Position numbers and translations under genes: made by a program | Source: Rutidosis leptorrhynchoides | Lineage: Eukaryota > Streptophyta > Magnoliopsida > Asterales > Asteraceae | Assembly: GCF_046630445.1 (NCBI RefSeq) | Contig: NC_092342.1 | Location: forward strand, 79,472,001 to 79,536,000 | Direction: 5' to 3' | Length of the DNA stretch: 64,000 bases | Notes under the pieces: generated by a model | Database searches by the model: none | What the model was told of the DNA's origin: nothing | Seen by the model: only the letters and a program-made list of their open reading frames with translations | Part shown: positions 37,707 through 49,902 of the stretch, piece after piece | How the letters are laid out: every line of letters starts with the position of its first letter | Position numbering within the stretch: position 1 is the stretch's first letter

Positions 37707-37753
37707 TGCATTAGTGTGTCTTATCGAGTTTGTTAGGATGCATTAGTGAGTCT
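37707..37753 (+). repeat. Duplicated leader motif TGCATTAGTG, copy 2
   Basis: The two motifs are at 37707-37721 and 37739-37753, with the same 32-nt spacing as in copy 1. Confidence 0.85.
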
Positions 37754-37876
37754 GGACTTCGACCGTGTTTTCTTTAAAAATGATTGCTTAACATTTTTGT
37801 TGGAAACTATATATTATTAACATGTATATATTATGTGATATATTAATCTCTTAACATGTTTGATATTGTGTGATAG

Positions 37877-38465
37877 ATGTATACCTCTAGCACAAATCCC
37901 ATTTACTCACCTAATAATAACGAAGAGTCGAATATATATTGGACTGATTCACAAGTTCCCGAAGAGGAACCGGAAGAAGAATCAGAACCGAAAGAAGAAT
38001 CAGAACCGGAAGAGGAGGAAAAGGAGGAGGAAATAGAACCGGTGGGGGAAATAATAAAGGTTAAGTAAAATAAAATCCTCAACCAACCGACCAAAGTTAA
38101 TTATGGTCAATGGTGTTTCCGCCAAGGAAGCAAAATATAGGGAGGATTAACAATTCTCCGATGAATCGGATTCTGACGAGAATTCCGATGATGTTATAGA
38201 AATTACCACAACTGAATTTAAAAAGGCAAAAGAAAATAATAAGGGAAAGGGCATAAAAATAGAGAAATCTAATTCCAACCCCGATGAACTTTATATGTAT
38301 CGTCAACCCCCGAAGTCCTTAAGTTGTAACAATGACCCAGGAACCTCTAAACCACCAGGTTTTTCTAAACCGTTGTGGAAAACGACAGCTAGTATTAGGG
38401 GAACATCATATATCCCTAGAAACTTGGCAAAACGAACCAAAACCGAAGAAGAAGAAACGAGCTAG
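37877..38465 (+). pseudogene. Acidic ORF, family A copy 2 (broken)
   Basis: This is homologous to 28160-28741. The Glu/Pro run is longer here (an extra EPKEESEPEEE unit). A 2-bp deletion near 38058 then shifts the frame to a stop at 38066. Further stops follow (GGATTAACAA near 38148 and GCTAG near 38461). Confidence 0.75.
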
Positions 38466-38610
38466 TCGGAATAAGATAGTTGTATTCGTATGGTGTAATA
38501 TATGTAATATAGTGTGCTTATGCTTTATGATATATGTAAAAATTGCTTGTATTAATAAGTATTTTTTTATGAATCTAACTCTTGCATATTTTACAGTATA
38601 AAAACACAAA

Positions 38611-39294
38611 ATGGGTAGACAACCCAATATTTTAAGAGACCTACCCGGAGACATGATTCATGAAATCTTGTCTAGAGTCGGTCAGAATTCTTCGGCACAA
38701 CTATTTACGACGAAATCAGTTTGTAAGACATTCGAAGAACGTTCCAAGAATGCCTTGGTTTATAAGAGACTTTCGTTTGAAAGATGGGGGATATCACATT
38801 GGGAAACCCATAAGTTACGATGTGTTTACTTTGACGCATATATTGCGGGGAACCCAAGTGCTATTTTACGCAACGGGCTAAGAAATTATTTTGACTCAAT
38901 GTATCCGAACATAGGACTTTATGATTTAGAAAAAGCGGCTAACATGCAACATAAAGAAGCATGTTATGCTTACGGGTTAGTAATGTTCGCTTCTCACCAA
39001 AGTGAGAACAAGAACATCGGGCTACAACTATTAAACAAAACATTTCCACAAGTAACGGACTCAGTAGTTGGGGTGAGAAACAAGGTTTTTAGATTGTTAC
39101 GGGACTGTTGGACATTATGTAACCCTCGTCCCTTTGACGACATTACAACACGCTGTCTTATCAATGGCCATAACAGTTATGTTCCACAAGACCAAGGATG
39201 GGAAGTAGTCCTAGTAAAACCAGAATGCATGACTTGTTTCTGGACGTATGAATTACGTGTCTTTATTGCCTTTGCTGAACGACTTGTGTACTAG
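38611..39294 (+). CDS. F-box / Sel1-like protein carried by family A, copy 2
   Basis: This intact 227-codon frame lies inside the retrotransposon, upstream of gag. The F-box is at residues about 8-41 (LRDLPGDMIHEILSRV, then SVCKTFEER). A Sel1-like helical repeat is at about 105-150 (GLYDLEKAANMQHKEACYAY, then GLVMFASHQSENKNIGLQLL). The C-terminus has a CxxC followed by aromatics (ECMTCFWTYELRVF). Plant proteins of this type (At1g67623 style) act as substrate adaptors of SCF ubiquitin ligases through the F-box; the Sel1-like part would bind a partner. There are no introns, as expected for a sequence captured through RNA. Relative to copy 1 it shows about ten amino-acid changes against only four or five silent ones, which gives no sign of purifying selection since the duplication. 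Whether it is expressed is unknown. Confidence 0.78.
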   Translation: MGRQPNILRDLPGDMIHEILSRVGQNSSAQLFTTKSVCKTFEERSKNALVYKRLSFERWGISHWETHKLRCVYFDAYIAGNPSAILRNGLRNYFDSMYPNIGLYDLEKAANMQHKEACYAYGLVMFASHQSENKNIGLQLLNKTFPQVTDSVVGVRNKVFRLLRDCWTLCNPRPFDDITTRCLINGHNSYVPQDQGWEVVLVKPECMTCFWTYELRVFIAFAERLVY

Positions 39295-39482
39295 CTAGAA
39301 TTATCTTCACAACTATCTTGTATCAAAGTTATTGTGTGCTATATTTCATGCTTTATGTAAAATAAGCGGTATTGTAAGTTTGTAAAATATTGTATAAAAT
39401 TTTGAACGCGAAATATTATTATAATTAGTTTTTCATATAGAATTGTAGTAGTTGAATTGTATATTAGCTACTAAATATGAAC

Positions 39483-39497
39483 TTAACGGGTAGGTAC
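39483..39497 (+). other. Internal polypurine-tract-like copy before gag, copy 2
   Basis: TTAACGGGTAGGTAC is identical to the terminal polypurine tract at 44219-44233 and is followed by TACCCGAA. It lies about 140 nt before the Gag ATG. Confidence 0.8.
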
Positions 39498-39634
39498 TAC
39501 CCGAATTTAAACTTATAAAACGCTAATATGAAGAAAAAGCTTTTATAAACGAGTTCATATTATGCTACGAGATACTATTGACTACTCTTAATATTCTGTA
39601 TGATTAACTTGTTTCATTTGACTATTTGAAGGAA

Positions 39635-40870
39635 ATGGCACCGACTACTCGAAAAACCATGAATATGAGCGAAGAGGAATTTCGTACCTTTCTTGCTGCA
39701 AACATAGCCGCAGTACAGGCTGCGCTACATACCAACAATAACCTTGGATCTAGCAGTACAAGAAATCGTGTAGGATGCACCTACAAAGAATTCACTGCCT
39801 GCAAACCTTTGGAATTTGATGGAACCGAAGGACCGATCGGATTAAAACGGTGGACCGAGAAGGTCGAATCGGTGTTTTCCATAAGTAATTGTACTGAAGA
39901 GGACAAAGTGAAATACGCTACGCATACCTTCACAGGTTCTGCGTTAACATGGTGGAATACCTATCTAGAGCAAGTGGGACAAGATGATGCTTACGCACTA
40001 CCGTGGTCAGCATTCAAGCACTTGATGAACGAGAAGTACCGTCCCAGAACCGAGGTCAATAAGCTCAAGACAGAACTTAGAGGGTTACGAACCCAAGGAT
40101 TTGATATTACCACATACGAAAGATGATTCACAGAATTATGCCTATTGTGTCCGGGAGCGTTCGAAGATGAGGAAGAGAAGATCGACGCGTTTGTGAAAGG
40201 ATTACCGGAAAGAATCCAAGAAGATATAAGTTCACACGAGCCCGCCTCCATACAACAGGCATGTAGAATGGCTCACAAACTAGTGAACCAGATTGAAGAA
40301 AGAATTAAAGAACATACTGCTGAAGAGACCAATGTGAAGCAAGTCAAAAGAAAGTGGGAGGAAAATGGTGATAAGAGTTACCAATACAACAACAACAGCA
40401 ATTACAACAATAATCGCAACAACTATCCCAACAATCGCAACATCAATCGCAACTACAACAAACGGCCAAACAACAACAACAACAGCAACTACAACAATCA
40501 TCCCAACAACAATAATAACCGCAACAACAACAACAATCAGAAGCAGCTATGTCAAAGGTGTGAAAAGTAACACTCGGGGTTCTGCACCAAATTTTGCAAC
40601 AAGTGTAAAAGAAATGGTCATAGCGCAGCGAAGTGTGAGGTCTACGGACCAGGGGTTAACAGGACGAAAGGAACAAATGGTGTCAGAATGAGTAATGGTG
40701 GAGCAAGTAGTGTCGGAGCAAGTTATGCCAATGTAGTTTGTTATAAATGTGGAAAACCGGGCCACATTATTAGAAATTGCCCGAACCAGGAGAACACGAA
40801 TGGACAAGGCCGCGGAAGAGTTTTCAATATTAATGCGGTAGAGGCACAGGAAGACCCGGAGCTTGTTACG
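39635..40870 (+). pseudogene. gag: Gag of family A, copy 2 (broken)
   Basis: Gag starts at ATG 39635. The capsid region is complete (FDGTEGPIGLKRWTEKVESV, ALTWWNTYLEQV) up to a CGA to TGA stop at about 40124. A second break is TAT to TAA at about 40568, just after the Asn-rich tract. Both CCHC knuckles are present (CNKCKRNGHSAAKC and CYKCGKPGHIIRNC). The breaks are all at positions where copy 1 is intact, so the two copies decayed independently. Confidence 0.88.
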
Positions 40871-43800
40871 GGTACGTTTCTTATTGAAAATAAATCTGCT
40901 TACGTTTTATTTGATTCGGTGCGGATAGAAGCTATATGAGTAGAGATTTTTGTACTAAATTAAATTGTCCATTGACGCCGTTGGATAGTAATTTTTACTC
41001 GAATTAGCAAACGGTAAATTAATTTCAGCAGATTATATATGCCGGAATCGAGAAATTAAACTGGGTAGCGAAATATTTAAGATTGATTTGATACCAGTAG
41101 AGTTAGGGAGTTTTGATGTAATAGTTGGCATGGACTGGCTGAAGATGGTGAAAGCAGAGATCGTATGTTATAAAAATGCAATTCGCATTGTACGAGAAGA
41201 AGGAGAACCCTTAATGGTGTACGGAGAAAAGGGCAACACGAAGCTACATCTTATTAGTAATTTGAAGGCACAAAAACTAATAAGAAAACGTTGCTATGCT
41301 GTTCTAGCACATGTCAAGAAAGTACAAACTGAAGAAAAGAGCATCAATGATGTTTTTGTCGCAAAAGAATTTCCCGATGTATTTCCAAAAGAATTATCGG
41401 GACTGCCTCCACATTGATCTGTTGAATTTCAAATAGATCTTGCACCAGGAGCTGCACCAATAGCTCGTGCTCCTTACAGACTCGCACCCAGCGAGATGAA
41501 AGAACTGCAAAGCCAATTACAAGAACTTTTAGAGCGTGGTTTCATTCGACCAAGCACATCACCGTGGGGAGCTCCTGTTTTGTTTGTCAAGAAGAAAGAT
41601 GGTAGATTCAGGTTGTGTATCGACTACCGAGAGTTGAACAAACTTACCATCAAGAACCGCTACCCACTACCGAGAATCGACGACTTATTTGATCAACTAC
41701 AAGGCTCGTCTGTTTATTCAAAGATTGACTTACGTTCCGGGTATCATCAAATGCGGGTGAAAGAAGATGATATTCCAAAGACTGCTTTCAGAACACGTTA
41801 CGGTCATTACGAGTTTATGGTCATGCCGTTTGGTTTAACTAATGCACCAGCTGTGTTCATGGACCTTATGAACCGAGTGTGTGGACCATACCTTGACAAG
41901 TTTGTCATTGTTTTCATTGATGACATACTTATTTACTCAAAGAATGACCAAGAACACGGTGAACATTTGAGAAAGGTGTTAGAAGTATTAAGGAAGGAAG
42001 AATTGTACGCTAAATTTTCAAAGTGTGCATTTTGGTTGGAAGAAGTTCAATTCCTCGGTCACATAGTGAACAAAGAAGGTATTAAGGTGGATCCGGCAAA
42101 GATAGAAACTGTTGAAAAGTGGGAAACCCCGAAAACTCCAAAACACATACGTCAGTTTTTAGGACTAGCTGGTTACTACAGAAGGTTCATCCAAGACTTT
42201 TCCAGAATAGCAAAACCCTTGACTGCATTAACGCATAAAGGGAAGAAATTTGAATGGAAGGATGAACAAGAGAAAGCGTTTCAGTTATTGAAGAAAAAGC
42301 TAACTACGGCACCTATATTATCATTGCCTGAAGGGAATGATGATTTTGTGATTTATTGTGACGCATCAAAGCAAGGTCTCGGTTGTGTATTAATGCAATG
42401 AACGAAGGTGATTGCTTATGCGTCTAGACAATTGAAGATTCACGAACAAAATTATACGATGCATGATTTGGAATTAGGCGCGGTTGTTTTTGCATTAAAG
42501 ACTTGGAGGCACTACTTATATGGGGTCAAAAGTATTATATATACCGACCACAAAAGTCTTCAGCACATATTTAATCAGAAACAACTGAATATGAGGCAGC
42601 GTAGGTGGATTGAATTGTTGAATGATTACGACTTTGAGATTCGTTACCACCCGGGGAAGGCAAATGTGGTAGCCGACGCCTTGAGCAGGAAGGACAGAGA
42701 ACCCATTCGAGTAAAATATATGAATATAATGATTCACAATAACCTTACGACTCAAATAAAGGAGGCGCAACAAGGAGTTTTAAAAGAGGGAAATTTAAAA
42801 AATGAAATACCCAAAGGATCGGAGAAGCATCTTAATATTCGGGAAGACGGAACCCGGTATAGGGCTGAAAGGATTTGGGTACCAAAATTTGGAGATATAA
42901 GAGAAATGGTACTTAGAGAAGCTCATAAAACCAGATACTCAATACATCCTGGAATGGGAAAGATGTACAAGGATCTCAAGAAACATTTTTGGTGGCCGGG
43001 TATGAAAGCCGATGTTGCTAAATACGTAGGAGAATGTTTGACGTGTTCGAAGGTCAAAGCAGAGCATCAGAAACCATCAAGTCTACTTCAACAACCTGAA
43101 ATCCCGGAATGGAAATGGGGAAACATTACCATGGATTTCATCACTAAATTGCCAAGGACTGCAAGTGGTTTTGATACTATTTGGGTAATAGTTGATTGTC
43201 TCACCAAATCAGCACACTTCCTGCCAATAAGAGAAGATGACAAGATGGAGAAGTTAGCACGACTGTATTTGAAGGAAGTCATCTCCAGACATGGAATACC
43301 AATCTCTATTATCTCTGATAGAGATGGCAGATTTATTTCAAGATTCTGGCAGACATTACAGCAAGCATTAGGAACTCATCTAGACATGAGTACTGCCTAT
43401 CATCCACAAACTGATGGGCAGAGTGAAAGGACGATACAAACGCTTGAAGACATGCTACGAGCATGTGTTATTGATTTCGGAAACAGTTGGGATCGACATC
43501 TACCGTTAGCAAAATTTTCCTACAACAACAGCTATCATTCAAGTATTGAGATGGCGCTATTTGAAGCACTTTATGGTAGAAAGTGCAGGTCTCCGATTTG
43601 TTGGAGTGAAATGGGGGATAGATAGATTACGGGTCCGGAGATAATACAAGAAACTACCGAGAAGATCATCTAAATTCAACAACGGTTGAAAATTGCCCAA
43701 AGTCGACAAAAGAGCTACGCCGACATTAAAAGAAAAGACATAGAATTTGAAATTGGAGAGATGGTCATGCTTAAGGTTGCACCTTGGAAAGGTGTTGTTC

Positions 43801-44197
43801 GATTTGGTAAACGAGGGAAATTAAATCCAAGGTATATTGGACCATTCAAGATTATTGATCGTGTTGGACCAGTAGCTTACCGACTTGAGTTACCTCAACA
43901 ACTTGCGAATGTACATAACACTTTCCAAGTCTCGAATTTGAAGAAATGTTTTGCTAAAGAAGATCTCACTATTCCATTGGACGAAATCCAAATCAATGAA
44001 AAACTTCAATTCATTGAAGAACCCGTCGAAATAATGGATCGTGAGGTTAAGAGACTTAAACAAAACAAGATACCGATTGTTAAGGTTCGATGGAATGCTC
44101 ATAGAGGACCCGAGTTCACCTGGGAATGAGAAGATCAGATGAAGAAGAAATACCCGCATTTATTTCCAGAAGATACGTCAACACCTCCAACTGCTTA
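40871..44197 (+). pseudogene. pol: Pol of family A, copy 2 (broken)
   Basis: The domain order is as in copy 1. Protease has 1-bp deletions near 40916 and 40990 that disrupt the DSG region. Reverse transcriptase is open from 41496 to 42401 ([32 protein letters not shown]), with a CAA to TGA stop upstream at 41415 and CGA to TGA at 42399. RNase H to integrase is open from 42408 to 43625, with the zinc-binding N-terminus that copy 1 lost ([27 protein letters not shown]) and the DDE core ([27 protein letters not shown]). Stops at 43623, 43671 and 44127 break the C-terminal and chromodomain-like part. Most lesions are C-to-T type changes. Confidence 0.9.
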
Positions 44198-44216
44198 AAA
44201 TTTCGGGACGAAATTT
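44198..44216 (+). other. Pre-PPT palindrome, family A copy 2
   Basis: The same 19-bp palindrome with a GGA loop as at 34357, just before the polypurine tract and LTR 3. Confidence 0.85.
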
Positions 44217-44233
44217 ATTTAACGGGTAGGTAC

Positions 44234-47200
44234 TGTAGTGACCCGAACTTTTCCATGTTTATATATATATATATTAAATGAAATTGTTATTTACATGATT
44301 AAGTGTTTCCAACATGTTAAGCAATCAAACTTGTTAAGACTTGATTAATTGAAATAGGTTTCATATAGACAATTGACCACCCAAGTTGACCGGTGATTCA
44401 CGAACGTTAAAACTTGTAAAAACTATATGATGACATATATAAAGATATATATATAGTTAACATGATATTATGATAAGTAAACATATCATTAAGTATATTA
44501 ACAATGAACTACATATGTAAAAACAAGACTACTAACTTAATGATTTTGAAACGAGACATATATGTAACGATTATCGTTGTAACGACATTTAATGTATATA
44601 TATTATATTAAGAGATATTTATACATCATAATATCATGATAATATAATAATTTAAAATCTCATTTGATATTATAAACATTGGGTTAACAACACTTAACAA
44701 GATCGTTAACCTAAAGGTTTCAAAACAACACTTACATGTAACGACTAACGATGACTTAACGACTCAGTTAAAATGTATATACATGTAGTGTTTTAATATG
44801 TATTCATACACTTTTGAAAGACTTCAAGACACTTATCAAAATACTTCTACTTAACAAAAATGCTTACAATTACATCCTCGTTCAGTTTCATCAACAATTC
44901 TACTCGTATGCACCCGTATTCGTACTCGTACAATACACAGCTTTTAGATGTATGTACTATTGGTATATACACTCCAATGATTAGCTCTTAGCAGCCCATG
45001 TAAGTCACCTAACACATATGAGAACCATCATTTGGCAACTAGCATGAAATATCTCATAAAATTACAAAAATATGAGTAATCATTCATGACTTATTTACAT
45101 GAAAACAAAATTACATATCCTTTATATCTAATCCATACATCAACGACCAAAAACACCTAAAAACACTTTCATTCTTCAATTTTCTTCATCTAATTGATCT
45201 CTCTCAAGTTCTATCTTCAAGTTCTAAGTGTTCTTCATAAATTCCAAAAGTTCTAGTTTCATAAAATCAAGATTACTTCCAAGATTGCAAGTTTACTTCC
45301 AAGTTTTCTAAATCCATTCCAAGTAATCATCCAAGATCAAGAAACCTTTGTTACTTACAGTAGGTTATCTTTCTAATACAAGGTAATAATCATATTCAAA
45401 CTTTAATTCAATTTCTATAACTATAACAATCTTATTTCGAGTGGAAATCTTACTTGAAATTGTTTTCGTGTCATGATTTTGCTTCAAGAACTTTCAAGCC
45501 ATCCAAGGATCCTTTGAAGCTAGATCCATTTTTCTCATTTCCAGTAGGTTTATCCAAGGAACTTGAGGTAGTAATGATGTTCATAACATCATTCGATTCA
45601 TACATAAAAAGCTGTCTTATTCAACGTTATAAACTTGTAATCACTAGAACATAGTTTAGTTAATTCTAAACTTGTTCGCAAATAAAGTTAATACTTCTAA
45701 CTAGACTTTTAAAATCAACTAAACACATATTCTATATCTATATGATATGCTAACTTAATGATTTAAAACCCGAAATCACGATAAAGACCATAAAACTGGA
45801 TATACGCCGTCGTAGTAAAACCGGGGACTGTTTTGGTTGGGATAATTAAAAGCTAAGAAGAACTTTGATTTAAAAGCTATACTTCTATAAAAATGATTTT
45901 TCTTATGAACATGAAACTATATCCAAAAATCATGGTTAAACTCAAAGTGAAAGTATGTTTTTCAAAATGGTCATCAAGATGTCGTTCTTTCGACGGAAAT
46001 GACTACCTCTTTCAAAAACGACTTGTAACTTGTATTTCTGACTATAAACTTATACTTTTTCTATTTAGATTCATAAAGTTAAGTTCAATACGAAACCGTG
46101 GCCACTGGAATCACTCAAAACGGATTAGAAACGAAGAAATGGCGAGTAAAACAAGATTGATAAAAACTACTCATTTTACCTACGTGAAAGTTAGTAATAA
46201 ATCTATTCCAACCATAACCTAATCAACTTATATTGTATATTATGTAATATTGAGATACCATAGACACGTATACAATGTTTCGACCTATCATGTCGATCCA
46301 TCTATATATATATTGCGGAACAACCATAGACACTCTATATGTGAATGTTGGAGTTAGCTATACAGGGTTGAGGTTGATTCCAAAATATATATATAGTTTG
46401 AGTTGTGATCAATACTGAGATACGTATACACTGGGTCGTGGATTGATTCAAGATAATATTTATCGATTTATTTCTGTACATCTAACTGTGGACAACTAGT
46501 TGTAGGTTACTAACGAGGACAGCTGACTTAATAAACTTAAAACATTAAAATGTATTAAAAGTATTGTAAATATATTTTGAACATACTTTGATATATATGT
46601 ATATATTGTTATAGGTTCGTGAATCAACCAGTGGCCAAGTCTTACTTCCCGACGAAGTAAAAATCTGTGAAAGTGAGTTATAGTCCCACTTTTAAAATCT
46701 AATATTTTTGGGATGAGAATACATGCAGGTTTTATAAATGATTTACAAAATAGACACAAGTACGTGAAACTACATTCTATGGTTGAATTATCAAAATCGA
46801 ATATGCCCCTTTTTATTAAGTCTTGTAATCTAAGAATTAGGGAACAGACACCCTAATTGACGCGAATCCTAAAGATAGATCTATTGGGCCTAACAAACCC
46901 CATCCAAAGTACCGGATGCTTTAGTACTTCGAAATTTATATCATATCCGAAGGGTGTCCCGGAATGATGGGGATATTCTTAAATATGCATCTTGTTAATG
47001 TCGGTTATCAGGTGTTCACCATATGAATGATTTTTATCTCTATGTATGGGATGTGTATTGAAATATGAAATCTTGTGGTCTATTATTATGATTTGATAAT
47101 ATATAGGTTAAACCTATAACTCACCAACATTTTTGTTGACGTTTTAAGCATGTTTATTCTCAGGTGATTATTAAGAGCTTCCGCTGTCACATACTTAAAT

Positions 47201-47506
47201 AAGGACGAGATTTGGAGTCCATGCTTGTATGATATTGTGTAAAAACTGCATTCAAGAAACTTATTTCGTTGTAACATATTTGTATTGTAAACCATTATGT
47301 AATGGTCGCGTGTAAACAGGATATTTTAGATTATCATTATTTGATAATCTACGTAAAGCTTTTTAAACCTTTATTGATGAAATAAAGGTTATAATTTGTT
47401 TTAAAATGAATGCAGTCTTTGAAAAACGTCTCATATAGAGGTCAAAACCTTGAAACGAAATCAATTAATATGGAACGTTTTTAATCAATAAGAACGGGAC
47501 ATTTCA
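44234..47506 (+). repeat. Family A LTR 3 (3' LTR of the array)
   Basis: 3273 bp from TGTAGTGACCC to GGGACATTTCA, followed by the target duplication CAGGT (47507-47511). It is more like LTR 2 than LTR 1 in its short TA runs and in keeping the TTTATATC box. Confidence 0.95.
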
Positions 47507-49043
47507 CAGGTAGCCTGATCTGACCCAGAAAACAGTAAACAAAATGATCCGGTGGGTTCTTGGTGCTTGATGCTCATCAGGGTTCTCATCCTTGATGCTT
47601 ATAGCTTCAAGTGTATAACTCGTTGATGTGTTTGCATCATCTTAACCAAGTTTTGACCATCATGACACTAGTGTATGTCTAAGATATGTAGCACAACTCA
47701 TTTAAGGGTTGCAAGTAGGTTGATGAACCAAAGTTACATCAAGATCTTAGATCCTACACATACATGAGTTCTAATAATAATATTAAGCTATAAACTTGAA
47801 TGTAAACTAAATAAACAAGATCTTAAGTTGTAGAACTTAGATCTTAGTTAGATCTTAAAGATCCTAGAATAAAAAGTCTAGATCTAGTGTTCTTAAGTTA
47901 AACCCTAAGTTATAGAACTTGGATCTTTACTTTAATGAAACCATAAGTTATGAAACTTAGATTTTCATCTTGAAAATATATGTAAGCTTATAAGCTTTTG
48001 TTTACAATAAAATTGGAAGACCATAAGCTATAGAAACTTAGATCTAACATAAGTATATGAAGTTATAACTAGAAAGTTAAACTTCCATTTTCTTGAACTT
48101 ACAAAGTTTAACTTTAGTTTTCAAGAAAAATGAGATCAAGATTAACTAGTAATACTTGACCAATATATGTAAATCACGAAATTAAAAGAAAGAAAAGATG
48201 AACTTCAAGTGTAGAACCATAAGCTAATAAGCTTAGATTCTTGTTCTTGACTTCTCATCAAACTAAGGATGGAAGAAACAAGATTCATGATGATACAAAC
48301 TATAAAGTTTGATCTTGAACAATAAACAACAACTAGTAAGAATGATGATGATAGAAATCGGTTTTCAAAGGAAAAAAGGAAGAAAGAAAAAGATATATTG
48401 CTTACAATTTTAGAGAGAAAGTTTAGAGTAAAAGTGGTACAAGTACGTGTGTGTAAAATGAGGTAGAAAGTAGCTTACAAGTAACAAAAAAAAATTGAAA
48501 AATGAACTCCCTCCCCTCCCCATTTGGCCGACGGTATTGGAGCTCCCAAAGGGGGTAGTCAACTTGCAACTTTCATGTATGGGAGCTTGGTGTATGCTAG
48601 GAAGGTGTATAAGTCAAATACATGGGAAAGAGGTGGTCATGCATGCTTGCAAACTTTGTCTCCTAACTTAACTAATTAATCCATGTTTAGTCTTAATGGA
48701 TCATTAACATAAAAGTGGGCTTACTAGTAGTCCATTAAGTGAAGTAGGGTGGGCTTCCAAGTCCAAGAATAAAGGCCCAAGTATAAGTATGCAATAAATA
48801 AATAAAAAGCCCAAGTAATTAACTACTTACATTAGTTAATTAAAAATGATTAATAATAATTAATCATGAACGTAAATAATATTCGAAATATTATTCGAGA
48901 AAAGCACGTGTGTCATAAAGACAAGTCGGGACATGGAAAGTCAAGTACGGTAACAAGCAAATGTATAAGAATACATTTATTAAAGCGCAAGTATTAATAA
49001 TAAATATTAATAAATATAAGTCGGAAAATCCAGGGTCGTTACA
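47507..49043 (-). repeat. LTR of element C, proximal part
   Basis: On the minus strand it starts TGTAACGACCCTGG at 49043, immediately after the polypurine tract of element C. It runs to 47507, where the family A array interrupts it, and it continues at 24463. The total LTR length without the array is about 2.83 kb. It contains no gene. Confidence 0.8.
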
Positions 49044-49902
49044 TTACCCACCTGTTAAAGAAAATTTCGTCCCGAAATTTTAAGATGAGGTAGATGGAGG
49101 AGTTGGGAAAAGGTGAGGATACTTCTGCATCATTTGATCCTCTCGTTCTCAGGTAAACTCGAGTCCTCGTTTGGCATTCCATCAGACTCGGACGATAGGA
49201 ATCTTGTTGTGTTTCAAATTTTTGACCTCACGGTCCATGATTTCAACAGGTTCTTCCATGAAGTGGAGTTTGTCAACAATCATAAGTTCTTCCAGTGGTA
49301 TGAAAAGTTCCGGTTCAGCAAGACACTTCTTCAAATTTGATACGTGAAAGGTAGGATGAACTGAGCTCAATTGAGTCGGAAGATCCAAATGGTAAGCAAC
49401 AGGTCCAACACGCTCCAAGATTTCGAAAGGACCAATGTATCGCGGGTTAACCTTCCCACGTTTTCCAAAATGGATCACACCTTTCCAAGGTGTGACCTTC
49501 AACATTACACGATCACCCACGTTAAATTCGAAGTCTTTACGTTTAAGGTCGGCATAACTCTTTTGGCGATCACAGGCCGTCTTGGGTCTCGCTTGAATTT
49601 GGACAATCTTCTCGGTTGTTTCAGGGACTAACTCGGGTCCGGTGATTTGATTTTCGCCTACTTCGGCCCAACAAATAGGAGAACGGCATTTTCGGCCATA
49701 CAATGCTTCAAAAGGTGCGGCGTTAATACTCGAATGATAACTGTTGTAGTAAGAGAATTCGGCTAGCGGCAAATGCCTTTCCCAAGCCTTTCTGAAATCA
49801 ATAACACAAGCATGCAACATGTCCTCCAAAGTCTGAATCGTGCATTCGCTTTGTCCGTCGGTCTGTGGGTGATACGCAGTACTCATGTCGAGATGTGTCC
49901 CC
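49044..49902 (-). pseudogene. pol: Integrase C-terminal part of Tekay element C
   Basis: The minus-strand frame from 49886 reads [20 protein letters not shown] (the Glu of the integrase DDE triad), [35 protein letters not shown] and [20 protein letters not shown]. This is the end of integrase plus the chromodomain-like tail. Stops interrupt the last 40 codons (CGG to TGA near 49180, TGG to TGA near 49155). Upstream, the frame is cut at 49902/49903 by element B, in the middle of the segment equivalent to [10 protein letters not shown] in family A. It is followed by the conserved pre-PPT palindrome (49062-49080) and the LTR. It is clearly related to family A but a separate family. Confidence 0.88.
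49062..49080 (-). other. Pre-PPT palindrome, element C
   Basis: Minus strand AAATTTCGGGACGAAATTT, 19 nt before the LTR. It is identical to the palindromes in families A and B. Confidence 0.85.
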
